This document shows positions 1 through 12,300 of a stretch of 64,000 nucleotides of DNA, in pieces. Both the position numbers and the translations under genes were made by a program. The stretch's first letter is position 1. Each line of letters begins with the position of its first letter. The notes under the pieces were generated by a model. That model did not search any database. It had not been told where the DNA came from and saw only the letters and a program-made list of their open reading frames with translations. The stretch spans positions 6,010,563-6,074,562 of the forward strand of contig OX291540.1 in NCBI GenBank assembly GCA_946406115.1. The letters are read 5' to 3'. This DNA is from Apoda limacodes (lineage: Eukaryota > Arthropoda > Insecta > Lepidoptera > Limacodidae).

Positions 1-210
1 CTAAATATACAAAATAATTTAAATGTAATTTTAAAATCAAATAATGTAAAAAATAAAGTTTATTATGAGCTAAATTATAATATATAATTAATTTTTTCAT
101 TGCACTTTATACTACACGACTTTGAAGTGGCCCTGAATTTGTATTTTGTTAGGTAACTGCACACAGCAAAGGTATCTGTAGCGTAATTATACTTTTTTTT
201 CGACTTATTA

Positions 211-2213
211 TTTTTTTTTTTTTTTTATACCACTAAGGTAGCAAACAAGCTTACGGTCCGCCTGATGGTAAGCGGTCACCGTAGCCTATGGACGCTTGCA
301 ACACCAAGGGTATCACTTGCGCGTTGCCGACCCTTCAGAAATCTAATAACTTCTTTCTTGAAGAACTCCATACTGTAGTCCTTGCAGAAAACCTTGGCAG
401 GGAGCTCATTCCACAACTTAAGCGTTCGCGGGAGGAAGTTTCTCTGAAACCGCACTGTTCGCGACCATTTTGGTTCTAAAGTGTGAGTATGAATTCCCTG
501 CCGATGGCGAACGGTGCGATGGTAGAAAGTAGCCGTGGGCATCATTTCGAACAATTCCTCAGAACACAACCCATTGTACAAGCGGTAAAACACACACAGT
601 GAGACAAAGACTCATCGTTGACAATTCTCATAGCCGGTCGTTGAACCGAGTCAAAAGGGCCAAGCTGGTATCCGGGTGCACCCGCACAGAGATGGCAGCA
701 GTACTCCATATGGGGCCGAACTTGCGACTTGTAAAGTAACAACCTTTGCCCCGACGTGAAGTACTGCTTCGCTCTGTTGAGTACACCAAGTTTTTTGGAC
801 GCCAGCTTCACCTTATCTTGTAAATGCTCTCGGAACTGAACATCGCTGGAGATGTCGACATCAAGGATCCCAATGCTCTTGGAGATGGAGAGGGGAGTGT
901 TCTGGAATTGTGGGACTACAGTGAATGGAGTTTTCATAGCGGTGAACGCGCACACTTGTGTCTTTGTAGGGTTGAATCGGACCAAGTTTTCCCGTCCCCA
1001 GTCAGAGACCTTGGACTGACCGATCTCGATTCAGACACAAGTTCTCCGCGGTTTTCCTCCACAACGGAACGAGGCATGTTTGCACGACCCGTGTAAAAAG
1101 CGTCTCCAGTACTGTCATCTGCATAGCAATGTATGTTGTTGATGTCCAACATGTTATTGATATGCAGTAGAAACAGCGTAGGAGACAGCACAGAGCCCTG
1201 CGGGACACCAGCATTAATGTCCATGCTATCAGAGCAACTACCGTCAACTACGGTTCGTATGCGTCTGCCGGACAAAAAGCTCGCTACCCATTTGTACAAA
1301 CCCTCGGGCACTCCGTAAGATGGCAACTTCGATAGAAGACCCCGGTGCCAGACTCGATCGAACGCCTACGCTATGTCCAGGCTACATGCCAATGCCTCCC
1401 CTTGACTCTCAATGGCTAGTGCCCATCGGTGTGTGAGATACACTAGAAGGTTACCAGTCGAGCGAAAGCCATATTGACGGTCACTGACCAGATCGTGTAC
1501 TTCTAGGTATCTTAGAAGCTGTGTGTTGATCACACGCTCCATCGCCTTAGAGAGGAGAGAGGTAATAGCGATAGGCCTGTAATCCGATAGATCTGATCTA
1601 TCGCCCTTTTTGGGCACCGGGTGCACATTCGCAGTCTTTTATGAAGACGGAAATTGCCTAGTGTGCTAGGAAAGCGCGAAGAGGCGCGTTAGTACAGGGC
1701 ATAACTCAGGAGCACAATGCTTAATTACCACTGCTGGTATACCGTCTGGCCCACTCGACTTATGAACGTCAAGAGAAAGCAACGCCCGTCGGACCTCCCG
1801 CTGCGTTATGGAGATTTCCGGAATGGTCTTACTGCACCACGGTATAGTAGGTGGTACAGCGCCTTCATCGTTCATGTTCGAGTTCGAGGCAAAGAGACTG
1901 CCCAGTAGATCGGCTTTCTCTTTAGAACTATGTGCCAAGTCACCATCGGTCTTTCGCAGTGGTGGTAACGACGACTGGCAAAAGTTCCCTTTGGCAGCTT
2001 TGACAAGCGACCAGAAAGCACGACTCCCAGAAGGATAGCTCGCAAGTCGCCCACCTATTTTGCCGATGAATTAGAATTTTGCTCTGGCAGTTGTTTTCTT
2101 ACTGAACCTCGAGGCAGCATTTAATTTGCGTTTTAACCCAGAAATATTCGGATCCTTATTATTACGAGCCGTGGTCCATGTCTCATATGCATTTTGCTTA
2201 ATAATTTTAGCTT
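211..2213 (-). mobile_element. 5'-truncated non-LTR (LINE) retrotransposon, reverse transcriptase pseudogene
   Basis: Read on the - strand, broken open frames give in order the N-terminal part of a non-LTR reverse transcriptase (about 2213-1640, with SSGPDGIPAVVIKHC), the PVPKKGDRSDLSDYRPIA block (about 1626-1560), the AGVPQGSVLSP block (about 1210-1175), the catalytic YADD box (about 1125-1114) and a C-terminal region ending near 276. The coding frame is interrupted by in-frame stops (one in the block where FDRVW follows, near 1367, and one near 2070) and by frame changes near 1630, 990 and 590, so it is dead. A T-run at 211-226 on the + strand is the poly(A) tail at its 3' end. The endonuclease half is missing, as expected from 5' truncation. 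The type is Jockey/CR1-like; I cannot fix the clade. A second copy of its 3' end lies at 58762-59092. Confidence 0.88.
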
Positions 2214-2958
2214 TTCTTAATGTATATTATTTATGATATATTAATGTTATGTATATTGTTGTTGAACATTGAGTACTAAATATTTTATTGACATTTCGTA
2301 ATTATAATCTATAAACTTAAGTGCAGGTTAATTCCAAAACAAGTAACACGAAGTAGGTAAGATCCATAATCTTTCTGTTCTATGTCTCTAAGTTCGTGAG
2401 TGATACTTGATAAATCTATGACAATTTATATGATCTGGGTGAATCAGAATAAGGATGTAAATTTATAAAAAAATCATTTATAATGAAAACATTATAAATA
2501 ATGAAGCCTCTTGCGGCAAAATTATTAATTTTGACCCTGTTTTATAAAATTATAACACCTTTAATTGAAAAGCTTTCAAAGAGACCCAATCTAATGTATC
2601 CCCCTAAATATCATCCTGCCGGCGCCTGCATGAAAATGAGTTACCACTTTATTAATAGAAACACGTTCCTAATACAAATGATCTATAGTGAATTATACTA
2701 GCTGTGCTCCAAATTAAACGTTGAAATTACAAGACTTACCTTACCTATAGTAAGTACCTACACAACCCAATAACATTTGCTGAGCGATGTGTCTTGCTTC
2801 ACACGAAACTGATGAGTTAGCATGAGATTCGAGTTGCATTTGCATGCACATTACACCACGTATTTGATTTTTTCTCAACGGTGTGCAGTAACAATTTATG
2901 TTTAGTTTATAATCGTTTTCTAAAAAAATTATATCGAGCGAATAGCGATTCCATAATT
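2214..2958. other. AT-rich sequence upstream of the cysteine protease
   Basis: No gene is recognisable. The stretch lies between the retrotransposon and the first coding exon of the protease, so it must hold the protease promoter and 5' UTR unless an upstream non-coding exon exists. I cannot identify a TATA box or initiator with confidence in such AT-rich DNA. Confidence 0.5.
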
Positions 2959-3309
2959 ATGAGAATTAAACTAGCAATTATCATTATTATGCAAATATCT
3001 AACACAATTTGTATTTTAAATATTGGTGAAACAGCGAATAAAATAAAAACAATTTTGAAAAAATATAAAAGTTCCGACAGATGTCGCAGGCATGTAGTTC
3101 TTAATGGTACTTTAGAGCATTTTGTCGAAGATACTCTAGACTTCCTGCACAGAACCGAGAGATTTGGCGAATACCTTAACTACTACAACGTGACCGAGTG
3201 TATTGGTGACGCTAGGAGCGGCAACAGCAGTCGATACGTGAAGCGGCACATTTTAGACGCTCTGTTGATTCGGGATGACTTACCGGACACGCACTGGCAT
3301 GAATATAAG
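2959..3309 (+). CDS. Protease exon 1: signal peptide, N-terminal extension, start of I29 propeptide
   Basis: The start is chosen at the first ATG of this open frame ([11 protein letters not shown]), which has A at -3 and begins a hydrophobic stretch typical of a signal peptide; frame-compatible sequence upstream has no ATG. About 90 residues with two cysteines ([15 protein letters not shown]) and an N-glycosylation site (NVT) follow. I do not recognise this extension. The exon ends HWHEYK at AAG|gtgaga, phase 0. The W-x-x-YK pattern is the beginning of an I29 propeptide. Confidence 0.8.
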
Positions 3310-6300
3310 GTGAGACCAATCAAGTAAGTCTTGAGATAATATACTTGGAATTGCTTCAACCAAATTATCATTAACTATTTATATTAAAGTGAAATATTAA
3401 TGCATATATTATGGCAACTAAGGGTTGTTTAAGGCAATATATACCAACTGGTTCTAAAATAATTATGAATCATTTAAAGATAATTCATAGTCTACATCTC
3501 TGGGTACATTAATAGTACTTTAAAATATTGGCTTAAAGTTTCTTTTTGTAAGTTAGATAGCTTAGAAACCCTACAACTGTGATAGTTGAACCATCAGTTT
3601 TATTGGTAGACCTGATATACATTCAAATGTCAAAACATAGCTGTTTAGGCATTTAACATGTCTCGTCACGAGTATACACTACAGCAACTCTAGCTGCGGT
3701 ATGAGTCTAGCCCGCGCTTTCAGGCACGCGGACCTACGCCGCTAGGAACGCGCCTACGTGGCGGACTCTCCCGCCCCTAAACTCATTACTGCTACACACA
3801 AGCTATTGATTTCTTCTCAAAAAACCTAAAACAAATCATATGCATGCAGCACATGTCCACATTACATTTTTTCCGGACAACTAGGAATTGTTTTGTATAT
3901 TTAAAACTCATTATTAATGATTTTTAAATTATTATCCTCATCATTAAGGGGGCATCCGTCAATTACGTGAGGTTTTTTTGATTATTTGGAATATGCCCCC
4001 AATTATTGAGTGATTGTATTATATTACTGAATATTATTATTAATATTTGATATTTATATAATTTATATTTTTAAATTATTGTATTGTGAATTATTAGGTA
4101 TAGTCATTATTAAATTTTCAAATTATGAATTTACTAAATTACCACCTATGCAAAATGTGACATGCATGGCTTACTTTTAAAAGAAAGTCGTAACTTGCAA
4201 CGCTGATATGTACCTGCAATGTGGTTTAATTTAAGCTATATTATAGACGTAAAAAAAACGGCAAATTCTCAGCCACATTGCAGGTCCGTGTCATTGCTTG
4301 TTACATTTTTCGTAGGTTGTCGGCTACCTTTAATGTTAGACGATCACGCCCTTTTATTAAAAAAATAACCCAACGGCAAAGTTTTTAACATTACGGATGA
4401 AAAACGGCAAATTCTTAGCAACTTTTCAGGTTCATATCAGCGTTGCATGATAGATTCCGCGTAGATGGTCGGCTCACATAACGGATGAACAATAAAAACG
4501 ACAAATTCACAGCCACATTGTAAGTCCATAACAGCACTGCATTACATTTTGATGGTCGGCTGCTAACTTTTCTTTTTTAAAAAACTAGCTGAACGGCTGA
4601 AAAGGTGCCGGAAAAGCTGTTTTATCAGCATGTCATTGTATTTGAACAAATAAACTGTATTTGCTTGATTAAAGTATTTATTTTTATGCATCGATAAAAG
4701 TGCAAGAAAGTGACACAAACTCGAACCAAGTTGGTAAAGATGGCGCGCGGCGAATACGAAAATCGACTATTTTGACTTCGCAACCGTATGGCTTTGATCG
4801 CGGACCCTTTTGGTAGTACACTTTTAATTTTAAGTGCTATGACTTTATATAAAATTAGCAACAACAAGTTTGACTGTGTGACTGAGCGCCAATCTATGTT
4901 ATGTAGTACCGCGGACTGTTCATCGGCGGGAGGTGCGAGTGCCCCGGTTGTTCCACCTCTCTGCGTTTAGAACCTACGCAGGGGAACGTGCACCGCTTCG
5001 TCGACTAACTGAAACATTTAACAACTCTTTTCCGGACCTAGATATTTTCGCACTTTCAGAGCAAAAACTTAAGAAACAAAAAATAGACTCATTAAAAACC
5101 TAAAAGTATAAACAGCAGCTAAATTTAAAATTTACTACCTAATTGTCTTCTCTTTTTTTGTGCATTTTTTTTTTGTAAACTTTGTACCTTCCAATAGCAA
5201 GCTACTTATATTATATATATAAACTTATATATATATACTTGTATGTTCCTAATCTCTTTGTAATGTACTTAAGATATCTTATATCAAACTATGTACCACG
5301 TTTTAGATTTTTTTTTTAATGTTATTTTTTAATTTTGTTAGTAGGTATTTCGAGTGCACAATAATTTATTTTACTATAAAATATGTTTATTATTAAGTTT
5401 CATTGTGACAATAGTGGGTTGGATATCCCCAATAAAGAAAATAAAAAATAAAATAAAAATGTAGGTACTACATTTGCTTTGTGCAACAGTCTTTCTATCC
5501 TAACTGAAAATTGTATCAAAATCGGGTTGGTAGTATTCACACGATGCCCGAACTATTTTAGACAAAAGCGCAGAGACATCCTATCATGTATCTAACCAGT
5601 GTTAATAAGAATATCTTAAATTATATAACCTGTGGTATTGAAACGCCTATTTAACTAAACTTCCAGGCAGTTTACAATAAGCAGTACCGGAGCAAAGAGC
5701 TGGAGCAGGCAGCATTTGCGCGTTGGCGCAACAACCTGCGTCGGGTGGCACGCCACAACCGGGACTACCTCTCTGGGAGACGTTCCTATTCGCTGCATCT
5801 CAACCACTTGGGGGATCTAGTATGTATCGTAGATAACAATTTACAAACAACCAAGTAGACAATCTGAAAGTAATTGACAGACATATCAATTACATGACAT
5901 GTCATGTCATCATTAATTAAACCCGTATGCATTTCACCTAATAAAATGTGGCAGACGAAAAACCTAGGTCTAAAATACCTTTATTTTAAGGTTTTGGTTT
6001 GTAACATTTTTTTCGTAAGAAAAACTTCTTTCCTACCTAGGCTTTGATCTCGTAGTCAAAAAGAACTTGGATAATCCTACGAAAAACACGCTTTCACCTA
6101 GCTGTCTTAAATGAAATACATCGTATACCCTGCCTACATTACCTTTTGGACTAAAACAAGCACTGTAAAAACGTAAAAGTGTGCTTGTGTAAACGGCAAC
6201 AGAATTTGTCGGTACGCAGAGGTCGTTCGGGGCTCGGGGTGCTCTGGTGGACTTGACTCTAGAGAGCGGCGGAAAGTGGCTATTCTATAATTTTGTAGTT

Positions 6301-9300
6301 CTATTATAGTATGTCCTACTTATAGTACTGTGGCATAGGTATATTTTTAAATTTAATATTGAGAGTTCCACAGGATTTAATTTTACCTCAGGCATTTTAT
6401 ATTTAGGTAAAGCTAATGTAAGCGTAGAAAAAAGAAATTATTATGCCATATATTTTGATGCTTGTAATTCTGACGTAGAACCATGACATTTGGTAAGAAG
6501 CAATGCCATATAGCACAAGGGAACAATCCGAAAACCGTAAATTTTGCAATTATATACTTATTTGCAGTCGGTCAAATAACTGCGACCAGTGTTGATGTAT
6601 GGGGACAAGAGTTTTTGAACGGCAAAATTAAGTTCGTCTCTCAATACAGTTAATGGTGCGGTTTTTTTAATTATGTCGAGACAGTATACAATATACTGGC
6701 GTGGCCCAAGATGTGTAATAGATAGAGCCAAAGTAACTATGTCTTCTTTATTTTACAGGACAGTACTAAATATTTCAGACAAATGTTGAAGTTGATAGAA
6801 ACCATCACGCTGTTCGACCCAGCCAGAGACCCCCACCGCAAGAAATTCAATAGCAATAAACACAAAAAAGTTCCTAAGAAGGTACTTGTATACTTATTAT
6901 AAAATGCAACGTCTCACTGTCATCTATCTGACTGTTAGTGCTCTTACAGCTCGAGAAACTACTGGTTTTCGAGATGTAAAGACAACGGCATAAACGGAAC
7001 CCTTAGAGTTTCTTCATGACCGTCAAGAATGGCAATACTATTGCCATAACTTTGTATAAATCCACTACTTTTTCCTTTTTTGTTTTAGCTTTCAAACTTC
7101 AAACTAAATTTAACGGAACGCATTCTGACATTTAAAGAAAATACTCAAAATAAACAATGAAAACTTCCTAAATGTTTTTTCATTTTGTCAGGTGGATTGG
7201 CGTTCTTCAGGGTTCCGTCCGCAGCGCGAGGAGCAGCTGCATTGCGGCGCGTGCTATGCATTTACAGTAGCTCATGCCATGCAGGCTCAGCTCTACAAGA
7301 AGCATGGGGACTGGCGTGAACTCAGGTTTATCATTTTTTTTATGGAAGTAAGACTAGCACAACCTAACCTGGTTTCTATTGTCATTAGTCTCAAACGGGC
7401 CATTCAAGTATTACGTAAGCCGATGTATTAAAACTATTTACTCCCCCATCCCCTTGTCCAGAAAAAGTAAACAAAGCTCTTAAACCCCCCCATCCTCGCG
7501 CAAACAGTTTTATTTGCATTTTTCTTTTAATGTAATCTGTTCTTCTTTCAATGTATTCTCTGTTTTCCCTTTCACATAATACACACAACACACGTTTACA
7601 TAGAGACACTATTTGACATAGAGTAAGGTTCAAATATTCTTAGTCTTCAGTCCATGAAACCTGAAGTTTTCGATGATATTGGATGTTTGCTGCTCAATGT
7701 TGTGTGTCTGCTGAATCAACGGTAACACAAACATTGACTTGCTTTGCTTACAATACGTCTAATCGTCAATCGTACCGAAACGACTCAATAGATTGACGGA
7801 AGAAATTAGGACAAGTGTATAGCGCGCGGTCATTTCCCCACTACGTTCTAAGCGAGTACCTAAACGTATACGTTATTTGCGGGAATCCCCGGAAATGCGT
7901 TTCGTTTTCAAACAGAAACAATGTGTGAGTTGCCATATGTGTAAAAAAGCGTTTGCAGCATTGAATGCGCTCAATGCTGTCTATGCGCACATTCGATTGT
8001 TCTGTTGACCAAAAATTAATGCATTATGACGTCACTTCCAGACTGCATTCAACGCATTGGCCGCACATGCTCGGGAGGTAGAGTAGTGGATGCGCTGTCA
8101 AATAGTGACCGGCCATATTGTCTGTCTGTTTACATTTGGTGAACAGAACGATTTCAATGCCTATGCGATGTCATAGCTCTCAATGCCGTCAATAGAACGC
8201 ACGTTAAATAACTACTGCTGACGTCACCATCAGTCAGAAAATTTGCAGAAGAGAACCTTTTCCGTTCCGATTCTCCAGTTTTTTTATTAGGTTTTGTAGA
8301 TAACTTAAGGATCGTACATCAAAATGCAGGGATTTTCGTATATTGAATATGTTATAGGTATTTATTCCATTGATATAAACATTTTTTGTTTATATCAATG
8401 ATTTATTCAATGCGAATATAAAGGTATAAGCTAGATCTATTTAATACATACCTTACTATAATTTAACTTGCATGAAAGCGCTTTCAAGGGCGCTGAGCAT
8501 CTCTCGCTCTGTGGTTTTCTGGGCTTTACCCTCTTTTGGGTTTATGAGAGAACGGTATATCTAAGCGGGGTGACTGGCTGTAAACTAGTCCACCCCTCTA
8601 CACCATTTATTGGTGAGTCTGGAGGCTGAGCCAATAGAACTCAAAACCTAAAGCTCGTGAATAAATTTCATAAAACAAACTGTTTTTTTCGCGGCTCTTT
8701 GTCTTTTTGACTGTCCAAATGCAACAGTTAAGTATCTTTATTAAAAATTAACGAATGACATTGCCCAATTTGGCTTCAATATAACTGAAAGAGCCTAGCC
8801 TTCTACAGTGTCTAATCCGCTACAACCTTCAAGTCAACGGGCCATAATTTAGTTAAGGTAAAATATGTTGAGATGCAAGTAGAAAATAGAAGATTGTTTA
8901 CCAAGGGACATACGACGTGTTTTTTATTGAAATTCAGTTTTTACAAATTTAAAAATATCACCAAGGGAAAACAAAGATCTGACTACAAATAAAAATAACA
9001 CGGATCAAGTACAATATTCAAAATTGTTGTCATTTGGCGAATCAGATTGGTTTTAGAATGTTGTATGTTCTTATAAATAAATTTCAGGATCATCTACACA
9101 GCTGTACATCTATTTAGATCTCAATTCTTTTGTCGACGAAGTCAACCGCACATATTCTTAATATAAAACTTAGCTTCCATTTTCAGATGTATGTTTATGA
9201 TGGGATTACTTTTACAGCAACTGGGTTGCACCTTGTTTTATAAGGGTTCATTTAGGCTAGAAGTATAAGCAAACGTGTCTATTCGTTCATTGTGCAGTCC

Positions 9301-12300
9301 GCAGCAGATAGTGGACTGCAGCAGTGGTGACGGTAACCTGGGCTGCGATGGAGGATCACTGGCGGCCGCACTACGGTACGCTGCAAGACAGGGACTGCAA
9401 CCAGAGACAAACTACCCGTATATCGGCAAGGTAACAATTAATACCCGTATGTCGGCAAGGTAACAATTAATACCCGTATGTCGGCAAGGTAACAATTAAT
9501 ACCCGTATGTCGGCAAGGTAACAAGGTCCAGATAGGTATCTACGAGTAGGTCACTTAGGTTTAGGTAATTTATTATTTTTAAATGGCTATATAGAGCAAA
9601 TATTTGATATATTTGGCAAAAACCAAAATTAGCGGTGAGTTCAAAAACTTTGCTAGACGAAGTGGCCACTCACCAGCCATTTTTGATGGTGTTTAGTTTT
9701 ATTCCGTAGATAAAAAACGCAATTTTGAAATACCTACTTTAAAATGGCCTGACTTGAATGAAATCCAAAATTAGGAAGAACAGCTGTGGCCCGTTATATT
9801 TGGCTATCGGAAACAATAAGCGAAGCTAAGCAACGTTAGGCGTGGTTATTCATTGAATGGTTATGGGAAATCGTCTAGAGGCACCTTTCTCAGAACTCGC
9901 CGGAAGGCAAGTTAAGAAGTTCGTCAAAGGCCTTATAAACTCTGATAGTCGAGTGGCCACGACGTACTCGAAGTCGCACTTGATCAACCGGCTAAGACTT
10001 CTTTGTCCAAGAGAAAGCGTTGTATCTCTCCAATGAGGATATGTATAACGGCTAAAACAACACATTGAATGAACCCCGACACCATTGACAAATATCACTA
10101 AAGAATTAAGTCAATTTACTAACAGGTTGAAATGATTAAAATCGGGATCTGGACATTTTTTTTTTTAATTCGACACTAGGAAGCGGTTTCTGTTAGCCCC
10201 AGTAAAACTTCTTGTTTTTGAAGTAGGTACGTATCCGCTAACACACGTAACGGTAGCGCCTACTTGACAAGTAGGCGCGTACTGTTATTAATAGCCGTAC
10301 ATTTACATGGACATTGTTAGTATTACAGAAATTAACTTTCTAGCCTATATCTCCCTCTTAATTTCAAATACAGAAAGGCCGATGTCGGTACAACCCACTG
10401 CAGGTCAGTGCGCGGGCTCGGCGCTGGGCTACGCTGCCGGCTAGAGACGAGGCGGCTGTAGAGCAGGCGGTCGCAACCATCGGACCCCTCGCCGTCGCAG
10501 TAAATGCAGAACCTATCACCTTCCAATTATATAGGTATAATTCGTTGCCTGCTTTCAAAATGCCCACATTATGTTCACCACACATCACATCATATCAGCA
10601 ACTTGTAAATATGCACCCATTCCTAAGCGTAGATAAAGGTACGTAGGAAAGTTTAATATACAAGCTAAAGCTTTCCAACAGAACTTGACTAGAACACAAA
10701 TACTTATATATAAATATATAACAAACGCCAAAAGTAGGTATTAGTAATCTACATGTGTCGTATCTAGTCACTCAATAGTTAATAAACATATATTCCGCGA
10801 GATCTAACGCTGTGTCATCGATAGCTTATCTAACTAAGGCTTGTACTACGCGTAGATACTAATTTAGACAACCGATACAAACATATATATATGTATTTCT
10901 TGTTTTAACATACAAAAAATCGGCCAAGTGCGAGTCGGACTGGCGCACGAAGGGTCCCGTACCATTATTCATAAAAACAACAAAAAAATAAATAAACACG
11001 TTTGTTGTATGGGAGCCCTCCTTATATATTTGTTTTATTTTAATTTAAGTATTTGTTTTTAAAGCGAATATAAAACTAAATATTCTGTGAATATTTTAAG
11101 CGTCTACCTGTTGCCGTTATCAATATCGAGCAAAATCGAGCAAAAAAATCACGTTTGTTGTATGGGAGCCCCCTTAAATATTTATTTTATTCAGTTTTTT
11201 AGTATTTCTTGTTATAGCGGCAACAGAAATACATCTTCTGTGAAAATTTCAATTGTCTTACTATCACGGTTCATGAGATACAGCCTGGTGACAGACGGAC
11301 AGACAGTCTGACGGACGGACGGACAGCGAAGTCTTAGTAATAGGGTTCCGCTGATTACCCTTTGGGCACGTAACCCTAAAAACCCGGACACAACATCCGC
11401 TGAGCGACTTCGTGCTTAGAAATGAGGATAGGAGAAAGAGTAGAGCTGTATGCATATGTAAAGTGATACTATGTTCATGATTTATGATGATTCTCGTTGT
11501 TAACATTGTTAAGGAGCGGCATCTACGATGACCCGTTCTGTTTTCCGTGGAACCTGAACCATGCGATGCTGCTCGTAGGGTACACGCAACAATACTGGGT
11601 CCTTCTCAACTGGTGGGGAAAAAACTGGGGAGAGGATGGTTACATGAGGTAAGTTACTGTGTATTACACTGTAGCTATCAATTAGGCTAATATATCTTAT
11701 CTATCTCTAACTCAATCAAAATCATTATTATGAAAAAAAAACAATAGATACGTCTACCGGCAGGCTAGCCGCCCATAGTTAAAATTTTTGACTTAAGTAT
11801 GTTAAGTAACGCAAACACATAGAGACCAACGGCTAACGAGAAAGTCTTAGGGCGCGTTCGTTCTGGGATTAAGAGTTCCCACGAATGATACTTTTAACAC
11901 TTTTGATAACGCCAGTTTTGCCACCGATACCTATCGTTCATGTAGCTGTGAAACTGTGTGGCGTTTCTGAACGCACCTGCAGATAATTTCTGAACGCAAC
12001 CTTTTTATGTACATGTAAAAATAAAAAAAAGACTTGACTTGTAACCTATGATTACGATCTGTATTTTAAGTTGCTTAATAATATATTATATTCACGTAAC
12101 ATGCCTTTTCATTGAATAAACGTCAACTCTCAATACTGCGAGACGGGCGCCGTTCTTCAGTACAAACAAAACTACAAGTCCCGTCATTGGTGACCCCAAC
12201 TTCATGTGCAATGGGGATGCCCAAGGACTTTTAGATGGTCTTGCTGTGCCACAACGTACCATATCTTCGAATTCCCTCTTGGCATTAACAAGTTTTTGTG

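Larger units (their letters stand above)
3310..5666 (+). other. Protease intron 1, repeat-bearing
   Basis: Intron of 2357 bp from gtgaga to ttccag. It carries a small GGGGGCAT...ATGCCCCC element (3948-4000), a cluster of related direct and inverted repeat units (4190-4580) and a possible retroelement 3' end with an A-rich tail (about 4968-5457). A GC-rich patch at 3660-3780 looks like a repeat fragment of unknown family. Confidence 0.6.

Noticed and set aside
9415..9524. CRISPR-like array
   Set aside because: Repeats are directly adjacent with no unique spacers, and the genome is eukaryotic. It is a tandem duplication.
11748..11780. Possible alternative last protease exon (acaatag|ATACGTC, reading YVYRQASRP then stop)
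   Set aside because: Phase fits exon 7, but there is no pyrimidine tract (A-rich instead) and it lacks the NxCG C-terminal strand. The exon at 18323 has it exactly.
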